Shown here one piece after another: positions 1-11,400 of a DNA stretch of 64,000 nucleotides (the first letter of the stretch is position 1; the number at the start of each line of letters is the position of its first letter). Origin of the DNA: Oasisia sp. SBJ-2009 (taxonomy: Eukaryota > Annelida > Polychaeta > Sabellida > Siboglinidae); the NCBI GenBank assembly GCA_964017155.1, contig OZ024857.1, forward strand, positions 10,710,862 to 10,774,861, in the 5' to 3' direction. The notes beneath the pieces were generated by a model, which was not told where the DNA came from, ran no database searches, and saw nothing but the letters and a program-made list of their open reading frames with translations. The position numbers and the translations under genes were made by a program.

Positions 1-1995
1 GACTGGTCACCATGTTGCTGTTTTTCCTGCATGAACCACTGTGTGCATCACCTGCTGCTAATGTGACTGTGCTGCTAGGGTGGTGCTGACAATTAAAACA
101 AAAACAATATTTACTATAGCCTGTGACGTCAGAATATGGGGCAAATTTACCTTTCAATCTTACAGATGGACAATTTGTAATAATTTATTATGTTGACAAG
201 AAAACTGAAATATACAAATACTTGCAGCCGTTTCCAGAACAGAACCTACCATTGACTCTGTAAAAACGTTGATAAAGGTTAATTATAAGAACCAGTTGTG
301 CTACATTTGTTGTGACTAATTTAAAAACATTTCATTTTAAATATTCATATTATTTTTAATATACTTCTTCAGGTGTCCATTTTTTGCAGTTTTCAATTTC
401 ATTTCTTGACAACATTATTGTAGATAAACACTAACACTAGTACTTTTTATAATCCAATAGTGTTATTTATGTCAGTATCATTATATGCATTTATATTTTT
501 AGTGGTATTCTTTGTATTGCAAATCGATCTGCTGCTTTAATTTCCAGTAAAACATTATTATACTAGAGAAATCTTCCGAGGTTAAACTGGAGCATCAGCC
601 ATGGTGTGACGTGTGCTCTATGCTCTAAGTTGAACACCACAGACACCAATGGCCATGTAGAAATGTCACAGGGCATGAGCCCACCCCTTCAGCTGCCCGA
701 CTGCGCTGAATCGTGACCCGATGCAATCAGAGTTGTCTCGACCATGAGAGGCACATAACGAGCTGAGGAAAGTCCAAATTTCTTACGATTATGCCGATCC
801 CATGGGAACTTAAAACGTCCGGCGCAAGCGCGGCACAATCAACAAACATTGACCACAACCATAAAAGGCAATTCATGTTTCCCTTGAGAAGTGAAACGGC
901 GTCGTCAGCTGAATTCAGTTGCTCGTAACGGTGCCTGTGCATGACATGGAGGCTTTGCGGTGGTCAGCATGTTATTGGGTCTGTGCGTGAATGCGTGCGT
1001 CAGACTCATGCAGCAGACGTGCTAGCTTCCTTCTTGGTGTGTGCACATTATTGCCATACGCTGGCCATGAACGCCAACTGCGTCCATATGCAGTATAGTC
1101 ATAAAATAAATTACACCTTATTGCAGACTGGCGTGACCTCTGGTGAATAGTGGGAGAACTATGTTACAATCTCGGGATAGCATTGTATGTTTTCATTTTT
1201 TTAAATAGCTGATATATGTATCCATAAATAGGTTTTACTTTATCAATGATCTCGGTCACATCAGTAGTTGATATTGTTTTGGCTTTCCACCTGATCTAGC
1301 GAGAGCTTCATGTTATGATTTTCATAAACATTTATGATTCTTGCTTACTGCGGTGATTGGGGTTGGCAGAGTAATGGCAAATATGGCTTTACCACTCGAC
1401 TGGTGTAGTGTAGTGTCGATAAGATTTACATGCACCTAGCGTGTGCGCGCACAAAGCTGTGCGTGCGACATTACCAGCCAATTAGCATAAGTGTTTGGCT
1501 GCGCACACATGGCATTGAGATATATAGACAGCGTATGGGAGTAAATCTCTCAGCCGGCCTCAGCTGCTCAATTAAATGAACTCTAAGCGCGGCTCCACCG
1601 TCGTTCTTGCATAAAGACGCGCATGAACGCACATGTGCTAATTTTGCTGTGTCTTTCCGGCATGGTGAACAATGCATTGCACGCGATGGCTACGAGCACT
1701 TACAGTCGGCATTATCATCACCGATGGCTGGTTTTACCTGTGTGTCTAACTGTGCCTACCTGTGCATCTACCTGGCTGCATGCCTGATCTACCTGTGTGC
1801 CTCCCTGAGTACCTACATGTGCTGACCTGTGTACATGTACTTACCTGCGTGCTTACCTGCATAAATATATGCATGCCTAACTGCATGTGCCTGCCTGCTC
1901 ACATGTGTGCATTCGTGCATGCCTGTTTTCATGCTGCCTGGGCACCTGATGTGACTTCTGTTGTGCCAATAATTGTGTTAGTGAACCAGCAGTCA

Positions 1996-1997
<2 letters not shown>

Positions 1998-2073
<76 letters not shown>
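1998..2073. repeat. (CTG/CAG)n trinucleotide run, about 25 units
   Basis: Almost pure GCT repeats with one TTG interruption near the start. It opens frames for poly-Leu, poly-Ala and poly-Ser, but no surrounding sequence supports coding. Confidence 0.95.
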
Positions 2074-2079
<6 letters not shown>

Positions 2080-2849
2080 GGCCCTTTATGTTTCCACATG
2101 ACACTCAATAGCAAAATAACATATAATGGTTAACGTATACATTAATGTTATAGTCATTTGGGCTGAAGGTCCAATGGACTTATGACATCACTCTTTATCA
2201 GAGCAGTGTGACGTCTAAGCTGCCGTATCTCAGGAACCGTTGAGATTTCTGTTTATTATTTGGCATAGAAATATCTATGCACAAGAATTTGAAATTGTTA
2301 ATGTTCCAAGAAACTGTGAATTTGTTACAGTTTGCCTATTTTCAAAACTATAGATAGTACACACTGAAATTTACATTTGATTGAATGTATCTAAGCGCCC
2401 CTCTGGACCTCTAAAAAAAGCTAGATGTTCACACTTGCTTGTTTCTGCCTATCAGCTGCCGGCCAGACTGACACCCCTCCCTGTGGTGTGTGTCTTCTTC
2501 CTCTTTCACCTATAATTTTATCACTTTTCCTGATTTTCCATAGGCAATTCTTTGGGTAGTGCCAGTTAAGAAATATTTTTTTTAGTGAATCATTCTAAAG
2601 GCATGTCTGTGCACATTTAGTATGGTTTGCCTATTTTTTAATTTTGATAGTAACATTTACTCTAATTTGGATTGACACAGCAAGTTGAAGTGTCACTATT
2701 CACAAGAAATCAATCATTCTAAGGGTTCCCCAGGGCCTCCCAAAATAACAAATTAAGAGATAACAAAACAATTGACACATCAAAAATTTGCCAAAGACAG
2801 GCTGACGTTTGAAAATACAAAAACAATTGGGATCCACATTCCACGATCC

Positions 2850-3101
2850 TCAATCACCTCCACTGTTGTCGTGGCGGCAGATGATCTTCATTCCTATAGT
2901 GCATTGATTCGGTCCTGCGCTGTAATAGGTGTCCGCATCCCAGGGAATTGCATTTTGGCCCCCGCCACGAGTCAGTCCGAATTGTAAGACTGATTTGTCA
3001 GAACGCGTCTCAAAGAAGCCCACAATCTGCGGCCTTAGATTGCTTTTCACGCATTCTGCACGAGTGGGCTTTTCTTCAATCACTCTAATTTGTTCAGACA
3101 T
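2850..3101 (-). CDS. unidentified 83-codon frame, possible exon or coding fragment
   Basis: The - strand frame reads MSEQIRVIEEKPTRAECVKS and later QIVGFFETRSDKSVLQFGLT, PWDADTYYSAG and NQCTIGMKIICRHDN. It looks more protein-like than its neighbours (even residue mix, two Cys, Gly-rich segment) and ends near a possible donor. I do not recognise the family, it is antisense to PDE1, and it may be a degenerate gene fragment or chance. Confidence 0.2.
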   Translation of the reverse strand: MSEQIRVIEEKPTRAECVKSNLRPQIVGFFETRSDKSVLQFGLTRGGGQNAIPWDADTYYSAGPNQCTIGMKIICRHDNSGGD

Positions 3102-3182
3102 CCACCAATTCCACGTTACTGTTTATTGATGCTCTGTTGGTTTTTCCCAGGGAATACATTGCGTTTACATGTGCGATACTCG

Positions 3183-3284
3183 TCTGGTTAGCCTGCTTGT
3201 CTGGTTAGCCTGCTTGTCTGGTTAGCCTGCTTGTCTGGTTAGCCTGCTTGTCTGGTTAGCCTGCTTGTCTGGTTAGCCTGCTTG
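3183..3284. repeat. 17-bp tandem repeat, 6 copies
   Basis: Unit TCTGGTTAGCCTGCTTG repeated six times without change. Confidence 0.97.
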
Positions 3285-4649
3285 TTTCCAAGACTGCTCG
3301 TACAATGGCTGATGATAACTGGGCTCAGCTGAAATCACATATTAGTGACTGTGGATGGATGGTGCCACTCAGCCATGTGGGGTGACATCGATTTTGTTGA
3401 TTTCGTAATCCAGGCGATGTGTTTACATCAGAGGCATGACAGATTGGATCTGTATCGCTTCGTTACACAGAGCTGTTACAGAACTGCGTTACAGAGTTTT
3501 ATTGGTGTGCCAGTGATGGCGTGAACATAATCAATGTTGGATATTCAGAAAATAACTTTGTTTATTTGACATGTGACAGCACTGATGCACTGACAGTGCT
3601 GAGTAATGATGGCGAAATGTGTTTGCCAGTATGTCTATTGGTGCTATTGATGGTAGTCCTGGTAGATGACTCCGGGGCGATAACTACCACCCCAGCAACA
3701 TGTAGCAACACTACTAGAAGCATTTGTAACGACTTACTTGGCAGAGACAAGTGTACAGTGTGCACTACACACTGTGTGATGGTGTGACTAACATGGATCG
3801 TCTGGTTCATTTGTTCCTCTGTATCCTGTTGCTTTACATTTATATAATACACTTACATGTTTATTATTGTAACATATGTACCAAGGGTAGTTATGTTCTT
3901 GAACTAGTTAACTAGTTGTCTGATCAGCTAGTATAATTTGGTAACAGCTTGTTTCGTTCACAGATCACTCTTTCCATATATGTTATGCAATGTTAATCCT
4001 TCCTGTTACTTTATTATTTCTATGCATATCGTGATAATTATTTTACATAATAATGTAATATGTAATAACTCCACAATTGCCGAGTTACTTGTATACTTTC
4101 CATATTTTATAACTTTCAGTAATCAATTGTGGTTGTGTATATGCAGTTATTTTCACATTTGGACAGTCAGATGTATATGGTATGCTCTTTGTGAATGTGA
4201 GAGTCTATATTGATTCCAGGATATGCCACTCAAGTATCACTGACCAACTCAAGGTCATAGAGAATAATTAAATTTGGTGATTGTAATAAAAATGCGTTCT
4301 TGTTCAGTAATGACAAAAACGTCAATGCCATTTTCAATGTCTCATGATTTATCACCATTGTCTTTTTGTAAGTGAAGAAAGCATTAATTTCTAGGAACAA
4401 AGACAGTGTTTTCATTACCATGATCAATGATTGTCTTTTCACCGATGTCAGTGACAAGTCCTGTTTCCTGTTGTGTTTGTGTTGCCATGGTGATATATCG
4501 ATTGATTGTCTCTTCCTACCATTGTAGTTGTTTGTGTCTCCAATCCAATCCATTGTCATCTAAAAATGGCAACATTAATAACTCTTGGTTTCAGGTGTGT
4601 GTTTGTCCATTAAAAGAATTTTTCAATAATATTAATTGGTTATCATATA

Positions 4650-4827
4650 GGTCGGTCGGTCGGTCGGTCGGTCGGTCGGTCGGTCGGTCGGTCGGTCGGT
4701 CGGTCGGTCGGTCGGTCGGTCGGTCGGTCGGTCGGTCGGTCGGTCGGTCGGTCGGTCGGTCGGTCGGTCGGTCGGTCGGTCGGTCGGTCGGTCGGTCGGT
4801 CGGTCGGTCGGTCGGTCGGTCGGTCGG
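4650..4827. repeat. (GGTC)n tetranucleotide array, about 44 units
   Basis: Uninterrupted GGTC repeats over 178 bases. The (SVGR)n frame across it is a by-product. Confidence 0.99.
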
Positions 4828-5107
4828 CTGGGGTGAGTAGTCTCTGCTCTACCTATTGGTAATGTATTTAAAAAATAGGGGAGTAAATAATTTTTTCAGT
4901 GGCCAAATGAAGTAGTCAGTCATTCTACAGATGGCACAGTTTGATTTATCTTTAATTATTAACTATTACATTATCCAGCATGCAATCTTCTGTTCTGACC
5001 GCATGTTTTGGTCTATCTGTTCACTGACACTTGTCACTGGTTTCAACTTCAGTTATTTACTTGTTCTTGTGAACTGGTTCTAACAGCAGTGTTTGTGAGT
5101 ATTGTGT

Positions 5108-5220
5108 CCATGACATTGACACTGACGGTGGGTTCCATGACATTGACACTGACGGTGTGTTCCATGACATTGACACTGACGGTGTGTTCCATGACACTAA
5201 CACTGACACTGACGTGTGTT
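5108..5220. repeat. 27-bp tandem repeat ending at the PDE1 exon a acceptor
   Basis: About four copies of a unit starting CCATGACATTGACACTGACG. The last copy is degenerate and merges into the tttcag acceptor of exon a, so the repeat occupies the space where a branch point and pyrimidine tract are expected. Confidence 0.9.
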
Positions 5221-5224
5221 TCAG

Positions 5225-5407
5225 ACGCCTGTGTGATGACGACGATGAGCTCAGTGAGGTGGAGCCGGACGCGGTGCCGAGCGAGGTGCGGGATTGGCTA
5301 GCTCTCACCTTCACGCGCTCCATGAGCAACATGAAGAGACGCCGCAACCAGAAACCAAAGTTCCGCAGCGTCGCGCAGGCCATCCGGGCCGGGATCATGG
5401 TCGACAA
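5225..5407 (+). CDS. PDE1: PDE1 exon a (regulatory region: inhibitory and calmodulin-binding segment)
   Basis: The exon starts after tttcag in phase 2 (its first base completes a codon) and ends at AA|gtgagt. It reads RLCDDDDELSEVEPDAVPSE and then VRDWLALTF, followed by a basic stretch MKRRRNQKPKFRS. In vertebrate PDE1 this stretch holds the autoinhibitory DDELS-like motif followed by a calmodulin-binding basic segment. High GC and synonymous-looking codon choice set it apart from the AT-rich introns. The preceding exon must end with two bases of a split codon; I could not find it between 1 and 5224. Confidence 0.95.
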
Positions 5408-8400
5408 GTGAGTGTACACCCGCGTCTGTCCTTCTGAGCTGTCATTCTTCTCTCCATCGACCAATACAGCGTCTTTATTCAGCCACAGCAATGGCATATA
5501 TTAGGGCATTTGGTCTTTGCAATTTTCAGAAAAACAAAATTATTCTTTCCAACATTGGAATTTCTCCAGTATATTTATGTATTTTTCTTTCTGTTTTAAT
5601 GTTGATTCCTTTGCTATGCAAATTTATATAATCATTTAAAGAGAGGTTTTTTGTTTACATTTGCTTTGAAATTATATCATGTTACAAACTCGGTGTTGTG
5701 ACATACAGACTGAAGAGAAATAACTTTTGATTTAGAGAGTTAAACTAAGTTTACCAACAAGCAGTGCATTCACACTGCCTAATAGTGATGTCAGACATGT
5801 CCAGAGAATTGTATGACCTGATGGCAGACACTGTCATCACTTTGTATTTAAGGTGACACCTTAAACATGAAGGCACATTGTTATGTAAACAATCTGTTTC
5901 GTCCCAAAACATTAATAATTTAATAACAATGGTTAAATAAAACTGATATGGATGTTCAGTACATTTTAATTGATAACATTACAATACATTATGTTTCTTT
6001 TACAATAAACAAGGATGGATAAACTGCCTTTAACTGAACAGAATTATTCAACGTTAAATGTAACTATCAAGAGGACTCACAGTTCTGTCTTTTCTGTCTC
6101 AGTCTTTAAATCTTTAAACATTCCATAATATTATTAATAAAATACATTTATTCAGGATAGGATAGCCCAACTAAGTACGGCATACATTAAAATATACACT
6201 GGATTTCTGTTCTGTCCTCATACACACAGTCTAAACCAATACACATTGTGCAAACATACACTATTAAATGTCGCAAAATAATAAGATATGCCATGCAACA
6301 GACATAGAAAATAAAATAAATAAAAGTTCATATAGTAAACGATAAGAGACAAACATGGTATAATCGTTAGGTAAGCTGCTCTCAGCTCAGTATATTAAAA
6401 TAGGTACCACTATGTCGCTAAAAGCTTGCCTAATTCCTCTAATTGACATAACAGTTAACGTGGATTATCTAATTTGTGTTAACCTCCAAAGCTCGGAGTT
6501 TCTGAGGGCCTCAACACTGTGACCAGACGTGGGTTCACATAATGAACCGTATCGTACAAACTGTTCATCACAATTATATAAAAGTGTATATAATCTGAAC
6601 CACAAAGGAATTTTTGTACACAACACATTGATGTACACAACATTGTTGTATGACTAACTGAAACTAATTAATATATAATTTACATATAATACAAAATCTA
6701 AGATGGCCGAATATATATATATATATACCGGTATATATATATATATGAAAATAAGTTTTGTTTTGTTGATTCCTCCATAATTATAAGCAATTATTTTATC
6801 AGTTATTTTACCATTACAAGATATAAGGTGTCTTCAATGATTAACACAAAAACACCCACTCATACATCAATTGGGTTCTATTTTATGTCACTCAGGAAGT
6901 AACAGTGGTGCTGTTTTTGCTCAAATCAGGATTGAAATAGTACATACAGCAAATGACACTGCCATCACAAGTACTATATGGTATATAGCACATGCTAGTA
7001 CAAAGCAAAATTATATTGTATAAATCAGAATAATTTTGCCTACACTGTGTCATCAAAATTACTGTCGCGTGATTACAAAACATACTGAAAATAATCAGAT
7101 TATTATTTATGTCAACAATCCAGACAAGATACAAGATACATCAAAATAAGTTTTATTTTGTGACTAATGTGCAATTATTTGACAGCTCAGAATCGAATGA
7201 AATATCATCGATGTCAAACATGATTGTCAACATAGCTGCTGCTTTTCAAATTTTCATCCAATTCATCGGACATACTAACTAAACAACTGCAATTCTTGCT
7301 CATGAACATCGCTAACATGAATAGTGAAACATCTACGATCCATTGCTGTTTTAATATAGCTAGAAAGTACCGTTTTTCATGATACATATATGTAAACTTG
7401 GCGTCAAACTGTCAGTAAATCTCCTGTCTACATCCGGGTATAATTTTACAAAGTTTCCGCAAAAAACTAGTGACATCTAGCGATTATTGTACACATTAGT
7501 ATAAAAACATAACACATCCTGGTTCAAGATCATTGAGGTTAATATGGTTGAACAGCCTGTGACAGACTAACATTGGTCAAGAACAAGACCACCCAAATGA
7601 ACACAGCAACTTACATAAACTTGTTAGAAAAATGGTCTGTAACAAATGAATTATAGCCTGTTAATTTGCAATATTTCCTAACTAGGAAAGGCTATCAAAG
7701 GTATGCACACATAACATTAATTGTGTATGAATTATCACAATCTGGTTCATATCACTTTCTCTTTTGGAAGAGACAGAACTCGTGATATAGACTGTAAATA
7801 AAGAGAACTCATTGTTCAGGTTCAAACAATTCTGTTGGCAAAACCATTTGTACCGATGTACTATTCTGTATTTCTGTTGTTTCAGAATGTACAGACGTAT
7901 GTCTAGTTCTGTCGGTCTACATGTACCTCCAACAGTACTTATGTTACTCAAGGTAAGATAGATCACGATATGTTGGGATCCAGTTCAGTTTTCATAATCG
8001 ATCATTAGTTTTGTTAATTGATCAATGATTGTAGAATCAGTTTGTGGGCAGCCTTTCTGAGGAACAGTTGATCACTAGGTGGCAGCAGTAGTTTCACCTA
8101 CCAGTGGTACTGGTAATAATGGGCATGGTGAAGAGCTTACTGAACTGCCTGTCTTGTTGTAGTGTGAGCCTCCACCCATGTTATAAGTTTTTAAAATTTG
8201 TCCTTGGCAGTTTTTCATGAAGCTGAACTGTTTTCTGGTCACATTTCATTTTTTAAATATACAATCAAAACTATCATCAGTAACACAAGATTGTGGTTGA
8301 TTATTTGACTTGCAGCATCAGTCATCCAATCACTAGAAAAAATTATTGCCTGGAACAGCAGCAAACAGCTCTATCATAGGAAAGTCTTCTTGTCTGTGTT

Positions 8401-11400
8401 GTTCAAATCCTGGGTAAAGGAAGCAGCGATATTGGCTGTTTGTTTTGTGAAGTAATGATGTAAATATCAGAAGATATTTGAGGGGCAGTCTGACAGTGTC
8501 CCCTCCTAGGGGCTGAGATCAATTCACATCTTTTATAATCCATTCGATCCATTCCCATTGAACACTGACATCCAACTGGTGATGTACAATGACAGTTACT
8601 TTTGATATTCACCTACATGTTTATGATATGCTATCTACTTGTGGATGTGAACACGATGAGTTGTAGCGTGTTCTCCAGAGGGGCTTTTGTTGAAGACTGA
8701 ACTACTGTAGCAGTCATTACAGCTGCTCTGTTTGCTCTATATTAGTTAATTATTAAGTAATATGTTTACTTATGTGATATTTCTAATTCTTAACATTTAG
8801 CAGGATTGATAAATTAGAGATGGCTTTCTGTAAATGTCCTGCAGTTCAAATATCATTTAGACCCTATGATGTTTTAATTAAATCCCCTCCAATTCCCATT
8901 TTGCTTATACACATTCAGTAGGATGGATATCTTTTCAAATGGTACAAATTAAAAAGCTTTTGTTTGTCTCTAATATAAGATAACATGTATGAGCCAGTTG
9001 TGGGTGGTAGGTGGTTACAACTCTACTAACCTCTGACCTCTAACAGTGCTCTTCAGCCTGGTCGCACTAAAAAGGTGACTGTTGATCGTATTATTACTGT
9101 TGACGTACTATTACTGTTGATCGTACTGTCAACTACTGCAGTAAACTGTTCACACTTTGCCCTTTGATCACTGATTACAATGTGGCTTCTCATTTTTAGA
9201 ACATCGATGATTGGTCATTTGATATGTTCGGTGTGAATGAGACATCGGACAATCACGCACTCAAGTATGTTGGCTACGAACTGCTGCAGCGATATGACCT
9301 CATTCGCTCTTTCAAGGTCAGTCCTTTCACCATCCAATTTGCATCATTACTACACTTGTATTTATATTAAAACACAAAGTACCAGAATAAGATAAGCATA
9401 GGAATTCGATGTACACCTTGTAGAATTTGAGTACAAAACACGATATACATAATCCATAATTAACTTAGTAATTGTTTTTGTTTGATTATCTCAAGGGTTA
9501 ATGGTTGCTATGGTGATTGGCACAAAGAACTTTATTTGGAAAGAATCTTAAACACTTGGAGAATGGGTGATCTTTTTATTTTATGTTGGATACATGTTTC
9601 AGTTGCACAAATATTCCACCAGCATTAAGTTAAAGTTCTCGATGTTTAGTAAACTGAATTAAATTTTGCCTAATAAAGGTAAATAACATTACTGTTTAGT
9701 TACAGTTAGAACATGATGGATGGGGGAAATTCATAACATACGGGCGTTAATTAGACTAACATTGATAGTGCTAAATAAGCCATTAAATCAATCCTACCTA
9801 AACATACTGGTGCTAATGTGGTTGACAGATAGTTTGTCATCCCCTGTTGCAGTGAATGTTTCCTTGTACATTTCTTTAATCTTCTATTGATTATTTTTGT
9901 TGCAGATCAACATAACAACTCTGGAGAACTTCCTGCTACGAATTGAGCAGGGGTACAGCAAGTACAAGAACCCCTACCACAACCTGACACATGCCGCAGA
10001 TGTAACACAGACCACACACCACATCATCTCACACTGCGGCCTCATGGTGCGTTATAACACTACACACTTAACCAAGTCACATAAGCCATACACAGCATCT
10101 CACACTGTGAGCTCATGGTGCGTTATAACACTACACACTTAGTCAAGTCACACAGACCACACACCACATCATCTCACACTGTGGCCTCATGGTGCATTAT
10201 AACACAACACACTTAACAAAGTCACACAGACCACACACCACATCATCTCACACTGTGGCCTCATGGTGCATTATAACACTACACACTTAACCAAGTCACA
10301 CAGACCACACACCACATCATCTCACACTGTGGCCTCATGGTGCATTATAACACAACACACTTAACCAAGTCACACAGACCACACACCACATCATCTCACA
10401 CTGTGGCCTCATGGTGCATTATAACACTACACACTTAACCAAGTCACACAGACCACACACCACATCATCTCACACTGTGGCCTCATGGTGCATTATAACA
10501 CAACACACTTAACAAAGTCACACAGACCACACACCACATCATCTCACACTGTGGCCTCATGGTGCATTATAACACAACACACTTACCCAAGTCACACAGA
10601 CCACACACCACATCATCTCACACTGTGGCCTCATGGTGCATTATAACACTACACACTTAACCAAGTCACACAGACCACACACCACATCATCTCACACTGT
10701 GGCCTCATGGTGCGTTATAACACAACACACTTAACCAAGTCACACAAACCACACACCACATCGTCTCACACTGTGGCCTCATGGTGCGTTATAACACTAC
10801 ACACTTAACCAAGTCACACAGACCACACACCACATCATCTCACACTGTGGCCTCACGGTGCATTATAACACAACACACTTAACCAAGTCACACAAACCAC
10901 ACACCACATCGTCTCACACTGTGGCCTCATGGTGCGTTATAACACAACACACTTAACCAAGTCAAACAGACCACACACCACATCATCTCACACTGCGGCC
11001 TCACGGTGCGTTATAACACTACACACTTAACCAAGTCACACAGACCACACACCACATAATCTCACACTGCGGCCTCACGGTGCGTTATAACACTACACAC
11101 TTAACCAAGTCACACAGACCACACACCACATCATTTCACACTGCGGCCTCATGGTGCGTTGTAACACTACACACTTAACCAAGTCACACAAACTGTACAC
11201 ATTGTCTCACACTGTGGCCTCATTGTGCATTATAATACTACACATATAACCAAGTCCCACAGACCACACACCACATCATCTCACACTGCCGCCTAATCAT
11301 CTACGATAACATTACACTTCGCAGATGCATGTATGCCGTCAGCAAAATCAGACTAAATGTTTCATTTCAAAAGAGTATGAATCTCCTAATTGAGTAAGCA

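Larger units (their letters stand above)
1..5224. other. upstream intron or flank of PDE1; no supported exon
   Basis: AT-rich non-coding sequence with simple repeats (listed separately). The frames here are short or lie in repeats. I found no exon matching the missing PDE1 N-terminus and no promoter signature. Confidence 0.6.

Noticed and set aside
1762..2133. Frame with a poly-Leu run
   Set aside because: It is translation of the CTG microsatellite; no domain or splice context.
4427..4840. Frame ending in SVGR repeats
   Set aside because: It reads the GGTC array; the upstream part has no protein-like features.
10047..11300. CRISPR-like regular repeats (also the 37-, 23- and 14-bp arrays)
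   Set aside because: Units are contiguous with no unique spacers, and the genome is eukaryotic with introns.
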